The notes below the pieces were generated by a model, which was not told the DNA's origin, searched no databases, and worked only from the letters and a program-made list of their open reading frames with translations. From Chloroflexota bacterium (lineage in GTDB: Bacteria; Chloroflexota; UBA6077): a stretch of DNA of 26,698 nucleotides. Both the position numbers and the translations under genes were made by a program. The first letter of the stretch is position 1, and each line of letters begins with the position of its first letter. This document shows positions 7,892-16,944 of this stretch, piece by piece. Location of the stretch: assembly GCA_021806765.1 (NCBI GenBank), contig JAJZQR010000046.1, forward strand, positions 1 to 26,698, read 5' to 3'.

Positions 7892-8881
7892 ATGCAGGCG
7901 ATTGTGGATGGCTACCTGGCGAGCTTGAGTGTAGGAGAAGGAAAAACCTTTGGAGGCATGCACCTCTTTCCGGTCTCAAGGAGCGGAGAGAGTCCTCTTC
8001 GGTACCGAGTCCTGCTCGACGCGCTAGCAAACGGATCGGTCGAGGTGCGAGAGCGGCCGTCTGCTTCGGTTCCCGAGTTGTGGCTGGTGAACCGGTCTGG
8101 AGACATGGTCTTCGTGATGGACGGCGAGGAGATCGTAGGAGGCAAGCAGAACAGAATGGTCAACGCCTCCTTCCTGATAGCGCCGAGGAGCGAGGTCATG
8201 CTGCCGGTAACCTGCGTGGAGCATGGTCGCTGGCACGACGTGGCACCCCGGTTCATGCCGGGGGAGGCAGCACCTGCGTTCCTGAGACGAGAGAAGGAAA
8301 CGCAGGTGCGCGAGAACCTGCGGGTCTCGCAGCGACATGAAGCTGACCAATCAGCAGTGTGGGATGCCATCGCTCACAGGCAGCGCGAAGAGCGTGTGCA
8401 GTCCCCAACCGGCGCGATGAACGACCTGTACCGCGGCAAGGAAAAAAGCCTCGGCGACTATGAGCGGGCATTCCCGGCGGCGGAGGGCGCGATAGGGATG
8501 GCCGTCGCCTTGAATGGCCGAATGGTAGGGGCCGACCTGTTCGACCAGATTTCCACCGCCGGCAAGCTGTGGACGAAGCTCGTCCGCAGCTATGCCATGG
8601 ACGCGGTGGCCGGAGCACAGGACAGGCCGGTGGGCCGAGAGCGGGCAGAGAAGCTCCTGAAAAGGATTGTCGGCGCGCGATCAGAGGCCTATCCATCGAT
8701 CGGCCTCGGCCACGACGTAAGGCTGGAGGGGACCGGCGCAACCGCATCGGGTCTGATCTACGAGGGAATCGTCGTCCACCTGGCGGTATTCAGGGTACAT
8801 GGCCAACGCGGCGCCGGTGACCCAACCGGGATAGCCAGGGCGTCGCTCAGACGGAGAATGGAGCGGGGGCCCGTCTACTGA
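7892..8881 (+). CDS. ARPP-1 domain protein (DUF6569-like)
   Basis: This 329-residue protein has the marks of the ARPP-1 domain: a start region with LFPV, then SVPELWLVNRSGDMVFVMDG leading into GEEIVGGKQNRMVN near residues 80-95, then VTCVEHGRWHD near 115, and a helical Q-rich middle with SAVWDAI. Proteins of this type are found beside ADP-ribosylglycohydrolase and rhodanese-phosphatase genes, and their biochemical role is not settled. I chose ATG 7892 because AGGAGGG at 7881-7887 lies just before it; ATG 7829 would add 21 residues without a ribosome site. It is transcribed away from the WYL operon and is followed by a strong hairpin, so it appears monocistronic. Confidence 0.8.
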   Translation: MQAIVDGYLASLSVGEGKTFGGMHLFPVSRSGESPLRYRVLLDALANGSVEVRERPSASVPELWLVNRSGDMVFVMDGEEIVGGKQNRMVNASFLIAPRSEVMLPVTCVEHGRWHDVAPRFMPGEAAPAFLRREKETQVRENLRVSQRHEADQSAVWDAIAHRQREERVQSPTGAMNDLYRGKEKSLGDYERAFPAAEGAIGMAVALNGRMVGADLFDQISTAGKLWTKLVRSYAMDAVAGAQDRPVGRERAEKLLKRIVGARSEAYPSIGLGHDVRLEGTGATASGLIYEGIVVHLAVFRVHGQRGAGDPTGIARASLRRRMERGPVY

Positions 8882-8915
8882 CACGCTCGGGGCAACACGG
8901 TTCCTTGAAACGCGA

Positions 8916-8945
8916 CCGGAGGCTCAAGAGGTCTTGAGCCTCCGG
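8916..8945. terminator. Perfect 14-bp stem hairpin after the ARPP-1 gene
   Basis: The sequence CCGGAGGCTCAAGA is followed by two bases and then its exact reverse complement, giving a stem of 14 pairs with almost no loop. It sits 35 bases after the ARPP-1 stop and 53 before the next start. There is no U-tract after it in either direction, so it may be a non-canonical terminator, an RNA-stability hairpin, or a protein-binding palindrome for the next gene. Confidence 0.55.
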
Positions 8946-8997
8946 AACAACTGCCTGATCTGGGAGATGGATCCAGAGAAGTCAAAGGAGGAGAGAG

Positions 8998-10185
8998 GTG
9001 ATCAAGAAACTGGGGATCGGCTGCCTGGGGCTGATCGGATTGGTGTTCGTTCTGGGGGTCTTCAGTGCCATCGGAGGCGGTGGAGCTACGAAGGCAAGCC
9101 CGACGCCGGGCATTGCTGCAGCACCGGCCTCTGGAAGCAAGGCAGCAGACACCGCGAAGTCTGCCTCGCCGGCCGCAACGGAGGCTCCGAAGGCGGCAGC
9201 GAAGGCTACTGAGGGCCCCCGACTAGGTAGCAGCCGAACGGCGCCCGTGCCCTTCGCACAGCCGATCACCCTCACCCAGGGCGACAAGACCTTTGAGGTG
9301 CGAGTGTTGGAGGTGCAAAGGGACGCGACAGCGCTCTTGAAGAAGGCCAACAGCCTTAACTCCGATCCGAAGGAGGGCATGGCCTACGTCGCCGTCAAGA
9401 TGAGGCTTTCGTACATGAAGGGCCCAGCCGACAAGCCTCATCGAACCCCTTCGACAGGGGCTAGCCTGTTCGCCAAGTCCAGGATGTGGGGTGTGGAGGG
9501 GATCGCCGTTCCGCCGAACCCTGAGTTCGGAGGAATCGACATCTTCCCTGGAGCCACGGTGGAAGGCTGGATCACGCCGTTGCAGGCCCCCAAGGATGGG
9601 CTCGATGAGATCACGCTCTCCTGGGGCAAGGACCTGTTCGGCGGCGGCGAGACGTGGTTCGCCCTGAACGGAGAGAAGGCCGACGCAGCGCCGGCACCCG
9701 TCATTCAGGCCCCACCTGCACCCAGCAGTTCGACGCCAGGCGCTGCTCGGGGCAATCCGGTGCCTCTAGGCCAGGCGGCCAAGATCGGGGATGGGAAGTC
9801 CAGTTTCGAGGTGTCGGTGCTTCAGGTGGAGCGGAACGCCTCCGCGATGGTGAAGAAGGCCAACATGTTCAACTCAGACCCGTTGCCGGGCACCGACTAC
9901 CTGGCCATCAAGGTGAAGCTGAGCTACCTGTCGGGGTCCCAGGACAAGCCGGTGAAGACGCCAACCAGCGGAATGAGCGTCTTCGCCCTGAACAGGATGT
10001 GGGGAAGCGGCATCGGGGCGGTCTCACCCAGCCCGGAGTTCGGCGGTCAGGACATCTTCCCGGGAGCCGTGGTCGAGGGCTGGCTCACCCCGATCATGTT
10101 GCAGAAGGAGGGGATGGACGAGGCGGTCCTCTCCTATGGCAAGGACTTCTTAGGAAGCGGTGGAACCTGGTTCGCGTTGAAGTAA
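8998..10185 (+). CDS. Membrane-anchored protein with two copies of a DUF4352-like domain
   Basis: GTG 8998 follows AAGGAG (8985-8990). The first 25 residues form a short basic start and a hydrophobic segment (GCLGLIGLVFVLGVFSAIGG), a signal anchor. An Ala/Pro/Ser-rich linker of about 60 residues follows, suggesting an extracytoplasmic protein on a flexible stalk. Two homologous domains of about 140 residues lie at about 82-222 and 245-395. They share the landmarks FEVxVLxVxR, K..N..NSDP, Y.A.K..LSY, the P.PEFGG.DIFPG stretch, and the ending GKD..G.GTWFAL. The fold resembles DUF4352-type beta sandwiches often found on cell surfaces of Gram-positive and related bacteria. No catalytic residues are evident. 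It could be a surface binding protein. A hairpin follows at 10195-10219. Confidence 0.75.
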   Translation: MIKKLGIGCLGLIGLVFVLGVFSAIGGGGATKASPTPGIAAAPASGSKAADTAKSASPAATEAPKAAAKATEGPRLGSSRTAPVPFAQPITLTQGDKTFEVRVLEVQRDATALLKKANSLNSDPKEGMAYVAVKMRLSYMKGPADKPHRTPSTGASLFAKSRMWGVEGIAVPPNPEFGGIDIFPGATVEGWITPLQAPKDGLDEITLSWGKDLFGGGETWFALNGEKADAAPAPVIQAPPAPSSSTPGAARGNPVPLGQAAKIGDGKSSFEVSVLQVERNASAMVKKANMFNSDPLPGTDYLAIKVKLSYLSGSQDKPVKTPTSGMSVFALNRMWGSGIGAVSPSPEFGGQDIFPGAVVEGWLTPIMLQKEGMDEAVLSYGKDFLGSGGTWFALK

Positions 10186-10194
10186 GGGTCGCCT

Positions 10195-10219
10195 GGCCGG
10201 GTTTAGCGGCAGCCCGGCC
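10195..10219 (+). terminator. GC-rich hairpin after the two-domain surface protein
   Basis: GGCCGGG and CCCGGCC pair across an 11-base loop, starting 9 bases after the stop codon. There is no clear T-run, so it is a probable rather than certain terminator. Confidence 0.5.
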
Positions 10220-10527
10220 GGGCCCAATAGCATGCCATCAGCTTCTAGATCATCCCTGGGGGCACGGAGCCCGTATGTGGCCTGCCAGTGAGGTTGCTAG
10301 GCCAGGTTCTGACCGTGAGCGCCTCTTGAACTTTATCAGGTAAGCATAGGAGGCGGAGCTTGGATGCAGTAGAATGACGCCGAGGGTGGAAGAAGCTCGT
10401 CGGTTCGCCACTTGAGGAGCATCGCCGATCCTCGCCTTCAGGGAGACCTCGACCGAATCCTGTTCAGACTGGGCCCGCCGCCTGGGATTCTCTGAGCCCT
10501 GCCGAAGCCGAAGGAGTAGCGCGACTC
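10220..10527. other. Upstream region of the nuclease-helicase block
   Basis: About 300 bases without a supported gene. I see no RNA gene and no clear promoter boxes. The transcription start of the nuclease-helicase operon must lie here or inside it, because this is the only large space before that block. Confidence 0.4.
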
Positions 10528-11514
10528 ATGTTCGAGGATCTGTTTAGCTTCCACGAATTCGTTCGTGAAGAGAGGATGTTCTGCGCCACCCTCGCTCACT
10601 TGCTCATGCAATCGGACCCGCGCGGCCGAAGCACAAACCTGGAGCGGTTCCTGGGGCTGGTCAATTCGCGGCTCGATCAGGGCGCCGGATCGGGCGATCC
10701 CCTGGACGCGTCAGCGGCCACCACGGCGCAGCTGTATCTCGAATTTACCTTCCTGCGCGACCACTGGAATCGCATCCACGGGACTAAGACGGAGAGGAAC
10801 CTGAAGAGGAGGAATCTGATCTGCTCACTTCTTCGCTCGGTGCCCGGGCTCGAGGCCTATGGGGAGGAAGCCGACTCTCTATGCCCACCCGACTCCGTCG
10901 ATCCGCTGGTTTTCAACCGTTACTTCATGGAGACGGCCGGAGGCACGTCGCCGGCCGTCAACGGGATCAGGGTCCCGGAGCGGGACGTCGCGTACCCGGT
11001 TCTCTGGAGCATCCCAGCCCTCCGAGGACGATGGGCTCGGATACATGGTAACGGTGCGCGTGACAGCCTCGAAGCGAGAGCCGAGTTCCGAAGGCTTTGC
11101 CAATTCAAGTGGGCCTTTAATGCCAAGCCGGACTTAGTCGTTCTGCTTCCTGATGCCAGGTTCGGAGCGAGGGCCATGTGCATTGAAGCCAAGCTCGAGA
11201 GCGGCGAAGACAGCTACGTCGTCGACTACGATCAGGGCAGGATGGATCAGGGCCGCGTAGGGCAGATCGAGCTCCAGCAGTTCATGTTCAGATACCTGTT
11301 GAACGTCCCGTTCCAGTCGGTACTAGTGTCAAGGGCCGCGGGCATCGTCGCTACGCCGAGTGCAGTACAAGGCGACCAGCTTCTCGACCGCACGGTGAAG
11401 CTTTCCTGGAGCGAGACGTTCGCCTCCCTCTGCAAGTGCGGATCGATAGGGTTCACCAGGACCTTGTTGGAGAAGAACGGCAACCTGAAACCTCGACTCG
11501 TGGAGTTGCAGTGA
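10528..11514 (+). CDS. PD-(D/E)XK nuclease-like protein, first gene of the nuclease-helicase block
   Basis: This 328-residue protein has a clear PD-(D/E)XK core in its C-terminal half: P201-D202 in AKPDLVVLLP, E220-x-K222 in MCIEAKLESG, and a following helix with Gln residues (GQIELQQFMF) that matches the Q often found after the lysine. The N-terminal 190 residues are helical and contain no motif I know. It may be a target-recognition or partner-binding region. The stop codon shares one base with the start of the following helicase-nuclease (TGATG), so the two are translationally coupled. ATG 10528 has AAGGAG about 16 bases upstream (10510-10515), a long spacing. It is not a known RecB/AddB subunit, and I know no named family with this exact pattern. 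Confidence 0.75.
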   Translation: MFEDLFSFHEFVREERMFCATLAHLLMQSDPRGRSTNLERFLGLVNSRLDQGAGSGDPLDASAATTAQLYLEFTFLRDHWNRIHGTKTERNLKRRNLICSLLRSVPGLEAYGEEADSLCPPDSVDPLVFNRYFMETAGGTSPAVNGIRVPERDVAYPVLWSIPALRGRWARIHGNGARDSLEARAEFRRLCQFKWAFNAKPDLVVLLPDARFGARAMCIEAKLESGEDSYVVDYDQGRMDQGRVGQIELQQFMFRYLLNVPFQSVLVSRAAGIVATPSAVQGDQLLDRTVKLSWSETFASLCKCGSIGFTRTLLEKNGNLKPRLVELQ

Positions 11515-14500
11515 TGGACAGAGGATTCACGAGGGACGAAGGTCGTCTGGTCCTCGACAGATGCCAGGAGGCGGCGCTGTCTCAAGGGCGCGGCCCGGTC
11601 GTGGTGCTGGGGGAAGCCGGCAGTGGCAAGACAACCGTGGTGGTTGAGCGCGCGGCCTTCTTACTTCAATCGGGGTCCCCCCCGGACGACATTCTGGTTC
11701 TCGCGCTATCGAGGGCCAGCGCAGACGAACTGTCCACACGCCTTGCCGCGCGCGCCGGAAGGCACGTCCCGGCCGTGAGTACCGTCCATGGCTTCGCCTA
11801 TGGTCTCGTCCGTCGCCACTACCGACTGGCAGGATACGCCAGGCAGCCTCGGTGGTTCCGCACTCGCGAGGCATGGCAGCACCTGAGACGGACGTTGGAA
11901 GGGCGCGATACGCATCAGCCCGAACGCCCCCATGGCCCGGCCGGATCCAGGACCATGCTTGCGCTCGTGAACGACCTGATCGCCGGGATGGCGAACAACG
12001 ATTTGGACACGGTGGAAGCCGAGCGCGCCCTCAGGACCAGCGGCCGAGCAGATCTCGCGAAGTGGGCTAGCTTCGCACTTGACTATCAAGCCCTTCTGAA
12101 GAGGGAGTGCCTGCTGGATGCCGAGATGGCCGTGCTGGAGGCCCTCAGACTTCTAAGGAGACATCCTCAACTGACGGTCGATCTCCACGAACAGTATCCG
12201 CACGTGCTGGTGGACGAATTCGAGCAAGCCACCTTCGCTCAGTCACGGCTCATCCGCTTGCTGTCGTCGACGGGATTGTTCGTCGCCGGAAACCCCGACC
12301 AGGCGACCAACTCCTTTAGGGGCGGGTCCCCAGGGTATCTTCGCGAGCTCTCGCGGCTTTCAGAAACTCACCTGGTGCATCTCACCGAGGTTCACCGGTC
12401 GTCCCCCGAGGTCAGAGCTGCATCCCGGCAGGTCTTGTCCGTGTCTTCGGGCGCCATTCGCGAAAGGGATGGGGCTTGGGAGGAAGGCGTTGCGGCCAGG
12501 AGCTTCGAGCACCAGAGGGATGAGGTCTACTGGCTGGCTGCCAAAATCGAAGCGATGGTTCAGGCCGGCACCCCGGCGAACGAGATAGCGGTGCTCTTCC
12601 GACGCGGAAGCGACCCCGTGGCGAGGGAACTCGCGAATAGGTTGCTTGCGGCGGGGATACCAGTAAGCGCCATGCGGACCGCGGTCTCGGTGGCCTCCGA
12701 CCCGATGGTGGCGTCGAGCGTTGATGTCCTGAGGCTGGTTACATCTCCCCCCGACGAGCGGAATGCGCTCTTTCTGAAGCTGCTGGCATCTCCCCTGGGT
12801 GGACTAACCCCCTCCGAGGTCCGGTGGATTCGACGTCTCGCCGCAGAACAACGGTGTTCGGCGCTCGTCCTCGCGACGAGTCCTGCCCTGCTTGAGGGGC
12901 TGCCGGCGCGGCTAGCCGAGCTGGCGGCGGACTTGGCATCGCGAGTTCACCAACTGGAAGCCGACGGTCGCGGGCGTTCCTATGAGCTTCTCTGGCAGAT
13001 CTGGACGTCTTTCCCGGCCTTAGCCTCTCAGGCGGCCTTCTGGGGGCAGGGCAGGCTGGGAGAAACCGCGGGCTGTCCTGCCGCATTTCGATGCTTCCTG
13101 GAGGAAGTCTTCCAAGTCGTCGAGGACACCCCCTCGGCCACGGCTGTCGACATTATCCGGCTCTTCGACGGCGGACACTTCGAGGAAATGACGGTCTCGC
13201 CACCAGCCGGGAATCGAAAGGGTGTTCATATTGGAACGATCCATGAGGCACGCGGGTTGGAATGGGAGTGCGTCATCATCCCGAATCTCGTGGAGGACCT
13301 CTATCCGCTCCGTCGCTCGCCGATCGGCAGCCTGGCCCCGATCCTCCTTCGAGAAGACGGAGAGCCGAGACTCGTTCGGGACCGGCACCTCGCGGAAGAG
13401 AGAAGGGTCCTCGGCGTGGCGCTCTCCAGGGCGAAGTCGAGGCTGGTCGTCACCTACAGCAGGGTAGCTTTCGATGGGACCACCCGGCTCGTGCCATCGC
13501 GATATCTTGACCGCATCGGCACAGCCCTCCCAGGGCTCGACTCCGCGGCAGACTGTGCCGCCACGGCTGAAGACATCGCGGCAAGCGGCCGACGACGGCT
13601 CTGGACGCTAGATGCAGCTCACGCGAGTTCAGAAGGAACGCTAGAAGAGAGGCTCTTGGCTGCCGAGGCTCTCTACACTCTTGGGCGTCTGGCGGAGATG
13701 CAGCCTAACAAGGTGGAACCGAAGCGCTGGTGGGACCTGATCGAACCGACGGAGGGGGCACTCGCGCCCTACCCCGACGGGGTCCTCTACCTCTCGGCCT
13801 CTAGGCTCGCTGCCTATCGCGACTGCCCTCTGAAGTTCAAGTTCAGCCACCACCTCTCACTCGACGACGTCTCCAACGACGCGATGACCCTGGGCACCCT
13901 TCTCCACGCCGTTCTTGAGGAGTACCACAGGCCAGGAGCGTGCTACCCGCGCGGCCGCCACACCCTCGAGCAATTGCTGGACAGATTCTTTGATCCCGCC
14001 AAGTTCTCGCGCCCGGCAATAGCTCGGCAGAGCCGCCGCAAAGCGGGCGAACTGCTTGACAAGTACTTCCCGCTCTACGGATGGCAGAGTGCGGCCCTGG
14101 CCGTTGAGCAGCCTCTCGGCTTCAGGCTTGGCACCAACAACTTTTCAGGTCGCATCGACAGGATCGACCGGCTGGCTGACGGCAGCCTCGAGCTGATCGA
14201 CTACAAGTCGGGCGGACCGATGACTCAGGAGGAAGCAAGGGACGACATCCAGCTGGCGCTGTACGAGCTTGCCTTCCAGGTCGATCCGGAGCTGGCCAGG
14301 CTCGGCATGCCTTCGATCGTGACTTACCTCTATCCCAAGGCGATCAGCGAGAAGCTCGCGGCCAAGCTGGCGGAGAGCGGAGGGCCACCCAGAAAGAGCC
14401 CGCGGGGAAGGGGGGACGGCACTCGGAGCTACATTCCGACGAACGAGGGCAGGGAGAGGCTCATCTCGAGGATCAACCGCTATTCGGAGGGGATCAGGGC

Positions 14501-14651
14501 AGAGAAGTTCCCGTCCAAGTCCAACATCCTTCAGACCTGGCCCGACCTGGATCCAGAGGAGGCAAGGAAGTCCAAGAAACCCGACCCCTGCCGGGTCTGT
14601 GGCTTCAAGTGGCTGTGCGAGGAAATGGAGAGGGGGACGGCCGATGCGTAA
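11514..14651 (+). CDS. UvrD-like helicase with C-terminal RecB-like nuclease (AdnA/AddB-like)
   Basis: The 1045-residue protein is an SF1 helicase fused to a nuclease. Helicase motifs in order: Walker A GEAGSGKTT at residues 33-41; motif II LVDEFEQ with D234; motif III VAGNPDQATNSFRGG; motif V with GTIHEARGLEWE; and motif VI VALSRAKSRL near 636. The C-terminal part, from about 765, has a first Cys (RDCPLKFKF), a GTLLHAVLEEYH helix, DRIDRL and the catalytic DYKSGG near 898, then CRVCGFKWLC near 1026-1035. These four Cys match the Fe-S cluster of AddB/AdnA/AdnB nucleases. The substitutions in motif II (EFEQ for EYQD) resemble the weaker motor subunit of two-motor machines. The adjacent gene is a second helicase-nuclease, which is the AdnAB arrangement. 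ATG 11514 is chosen for its overlap with the preceding stop. Defence use rather than general repair is inferred from the neighbours. Confidence 0.85.
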   Translation: MDRGFTRDEGRLVLDRCQEAALSQGRGPVVVLGEAGSGKTTVVVERAAFLLQSGSPPDDILVLALSRASADELSTRLAARAGRHVPAVSTVHGFAYGLVRRHYRLAGYARQPRWFRTREAWQHLRRTLEGRDTHQPERPHGPAGSRTMLALVNDLIAGMANNDLDTVEAERALRTSGRADLAKWASFALDYQALLKRECLLDAEMAVLEALRLLRRHPQLTVDLHEQYPHVLVDEFEQATFAQSRLIRLLSSTGLFVAGNPDQATNSFRGGSPGYLRELSRLSETHLVHLTEVHRSSPEVRAASRQVLSVSSGAIRERDGAWEEGVAARSFEHQRDEVYWLAAKIEAMVQAGTPANEIAVLFRRGSDPVARELANRLLAAGIPVSAMRTAVSVASDPMVASSVDVLRLVTSPPDERNALFLKLLASPLGGLTPSEVRWIRRLAAEQRCSALVLATSPALLEGLPARLAELAADLASRVHQLEADGRGRSYELLWQIWTSFPALASQAAFWGQGRLGETAGCPAAFRCFLEEVFQVVEDTPSATAVDIIRLFDGGHFEEMTVSPPAGNRKGVHIGTIHEARGLEWECVIIPNLVEDLYPLRRSPIGSLAPILLREDGEPRLVRDRHLAEERRVLGVALSRAKSRLVVTYSRVAFDGTTRLVPSRYLDRIGTALPGLDSAADCAATAEDIAASGRRRLWTLDAAHASSEGTLEERLLAAEALYTLGRLAEMQPNKVEPKRWWDLIEPTEGALAPYPDGVLYLSASRLAAYRDCPLKFKFSHHLSLDDVSNDAMTLGTLLHAVLEEYHRPGACYPRGRHTLEQLLDRFFDPAKFSRPAIARQSRRKAGELLDKYFPLYGWQSAALAVEQPLGFRLGTNNFSGRIDRIDRLADGSLELIDYKSGGPMTQEEARDDIQLALYELAFQVDPELARLGMPSIVTYLYPKAISEKLAAKLAESGGPPRKSPRGRGDGTRSYIPTNEGRERLISRINRYSEGIRAEKFPSKSNILQTWPDLDPEEARKSKKPDPCRVCGFKWLCEEMERGTADA

Positions 14652-16944
14652 GTTCGAACCGAACGGCGGTCAGAGGGAGGCTCTGGAGAGCACGCTCCCG
14701 CTGCTGGTCCTCGCTGGGGCTGGGACCGGCAAGACGACGGTCCTGACGCATCGCATAGCAGGCCTGATAGCCGGGGGGTCCGCGAGGCCCGACCAGATCC
14801 TCGCGCTGACCTTTGCGGACAAGGCCGCCGCAGAGATGAGCGACCGGCTCGCGGAACTGCTGGCACAGAAGGGACTCGAGGACGCGGGCCGCGAGGTCTG
14901 CTGCTCGACGTTCCACTCCTTCGGGGCAGAGATGATCAGAGACTACGCCCCGCTCCTCGGTTTGGAGGCAAACTGCCGGGTCCTGTCCACGCCCGAGTGC
15001 TGGCAACTGCTTTCGCGCATCCTGGACAGCGTCGACTTTCAGAAGATCGAGCTGCCGATGACAGGCATGGGCGGCATCATCGGAGGGATGCTCTCGTTCT
15101 TCTCTCAAGCGAAGGACCACCTGACAAGTCCAGCGCGGCTGAAAGCCTATCTCCATGACGCGAGTGAGACCCAGGGGCTCTCTGCCGTGGCGATCGAGTA
15201 TTGGCGGGGCCGGCTTGGAGCGCTCGAAGAGGTAGCCGAAGTCTATGAGAAATACGAAGAGCAGAAGCTGGCCCGAAGCTATCTCGATTACGGCGATCTT
15301 TTGAACTATCCAGTGCAGCTACTCAGCGACCACCCGGAAGTCCGCGAGAGCTATCAAGCGAGGTTCAAGTACCTGTTCGTGGACGAATACCAGGATACGA
15401 ACTACGCGCAGAAGCGGCTGCTGATGAAGCTGCTTCCGCCCGGCGCGCCCATCTTCGTCATCGGCGACGACGACCAGTCCATTTACGGATGGCGCGGCGC
15501 GGTGCTGCAGAACATCCTCCGTTTCGGAGACGAGCCGCCGATACGAGCCGTTGGCCTGAAGAGGGTGAAGTTGGTAGAGAACAGGAGGTCGGGAGCCGCG
15601 GTCCTCCACGTCGCCAACCGAGCGATAGAGCTGATTGACAAGCCGAGTGAGTACCGGAAGTCGCTCATCCCCTCAGAAGATGGTGGACCGGTGGCGCGGG
15701 TGCAGCACTACGTCGCCGCCTCCGACGAATCAGAGGCCAAATGGATTGCCCGAACCATCAAGGGTACACGTGGGACGTCCGAGGTCGCCGATCCGACCGA
15801 GAAGAAGCAGGGGTATGGGGTATTCGGGATTCTCTGCCGGAAGCGAAGCCTCTTCCCAACGATAGCTGGTGCCCTGGAGGAGGCCGACATTCCCTACGAA
15901 CTGATCGGCGGAACCGGCTTCTACGGCAGGTGGGAGATACGGGACGTAGTCTCCTATCTCAGAGTCCTCGCCGATCCGGCGGACAACATTGCCCTGGCGA
16001 GGGTACTCCAGTCCCGCTCCTGGCGGATCTCGGACCGCGATCTCTTCCATCTGTCTGGATGGGCGCGGATGCAGGCCCGGAAGACGGCGAAGAGGAATTC
16101 GGAACGAGGCAACGGCTCGAAGGATAGACGAGCCGCAGGAACCGAACTCCCACCGGATATCGAGAGCGAGGACGGGCCCGCGTTCCGGTTGTTCGACGCT
16201 GTGGCGATGCATCGGGAGATACGCGGTCTGAGCGTGGACGCGCACAACCGACTGGCAGCCTTGGGTGAGATGCTGGACTCCTTGTCCAGAGCATCGGCCG
16301 CGCTGCCCCTCGGTGAGCTTGTCGATCAGATTGTTGAACGAGCGGGTTACCGACGCGAACTGACAGCCCGAAAGGGCCTGAGGAGGAACGTGGACCAGCA
16401 CCTCGCGCTGCTCAACCTCGAAAAGCTGGTCGAACTGGCAAGGCAGTATGGGAGCGGCACGGCTGACCTCGCTTCGTTCGTGGAGTACATCCAGTATGCG
16501 CTAGAGAGCGGAGGCGAGGAGTCAGAAGTTAGGCCGGTGGACGAGAGGAGCGAGACGGTCAAGGTAATGACGGTTCACCAGTCCAAGGGCCTTGAGTTCC
16601 CCGTGGTATTTCTGCCGGGAATGGTGGAGCGGATCTTCCCCGATCCTAAGGCCGACGACCCGGACGGATGGGATCAGCTTCCCGAGGAACTCCGTGGGGA
16701 TCGTGAAGACTACCCCCTCCTGGATCTGTCCGGCGTAGAGACCGAGGATGATCTGGAGAAGGTCCTGGCCGACAGGAAGCAGGCTCTAGTCAAGCGCGAT
16801 GAGCAAAGAGGAAAGACGGCTGTTCTACGTCGCCGTGACCCGCGCTCAGAAGGCACTGTATCTGTCGAGAGCGTACTGGTACTACTCGAATGTCAAGCCT
16901 CGCAAGCCGTCCGCGTTCTGGCTCGAGGTCATAGGAGAGGATGA
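14644..16944 (+). CDS. UvrD/PcrA-like helicase, 5' part of a frameshifted AdnB-like helicase-nuclease
   Basis: From ATG 14644, overlapping the previous gene by 8 bases, this frame encodes a canonical UvrD-type motor: Walker A AGAGTGKTT at residues 24-32, LALTFADKAAAEM, CSTFHSFGAEM, motif II FVDEYQDTNY with D247, motif III IGDDDQSIYGWRGA, motif IV ENRRSG, and motif V TVHQSKGLEFPVVFLPG near 642. After about residue 718 (near 16798) the reading becomes arginine-rich nonsense and stops at 16944. The expected motif VI is found in the +1 frame from 16799. The two frames together would give a protein of about 1090 residues, a normal length for AdnB or RecB-like proteins. Either the gene is broken, or the frameshift is a sequencing error, or it is a programmed shift. 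As written, the product lacks motif VI and the nuclease. Confidence 0.85.
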   Translation: MRKFEPNGGQREALESTLPLLVLAGAGTGKTTVLTHRIAGLIAGGSARPDQILALTFADKAAAEMSDRLAELLAQKGLEDAGREVCCSTFHSFGAEMIRDYAPLLGLEANCRVLSTPECWQLLSRILDSVDFQKIELPMTGMGGIIGGMLSFFSQAKDHLTSPARLKAYLHDASETQGLSAVAIEYWRGRLGALEEVAEVYEKYEEQKLARSYLDYGDLLNYPVQLLSDHPEVRESYQARFKYLFVDEYQDTNYAQKRLLMKLLPPGAPIFVIGDDDQSIYGWRGAVLQNILRFGDEPPIRAVGLKRVKLVENRRSGAAVLHVANRAIELIDKPSEYRKSLIPSEDGGPVARVQHYVAASDESEAKWIARTIKGTRGTSEVADPTEKKQGYGVFGILCRKRSLFPTIAGALEEADIPYELIGGTGFYGRWEIRDVVSYLRVLADPADNIALARVLQSRSWRISDRDLFHLSGWARMQARKTAKRNSERGNGSKDRRAAGTELPPDIESEDGPAFRLFDAVAMHREIRGLSVDAHNRLAALGEMLDSLSRASAALPLGELVDQIVERAGYRRELTARKGLRRNVDQHLALLNLEKLVELARQYGSGTADLASFVEYIQYALESGGEESEVRPVDERSETVKVMTVHQSKGLEFPVVFLPGMVERIFPDPKADDPDGWDQLPEELRGDREDYPLLDLSGVETEDDLEKVLADRKQALVKRDEQRGKTAVLRRRDPRSEGTVSVESVLVLLECQASQAVRVLARGHRRG

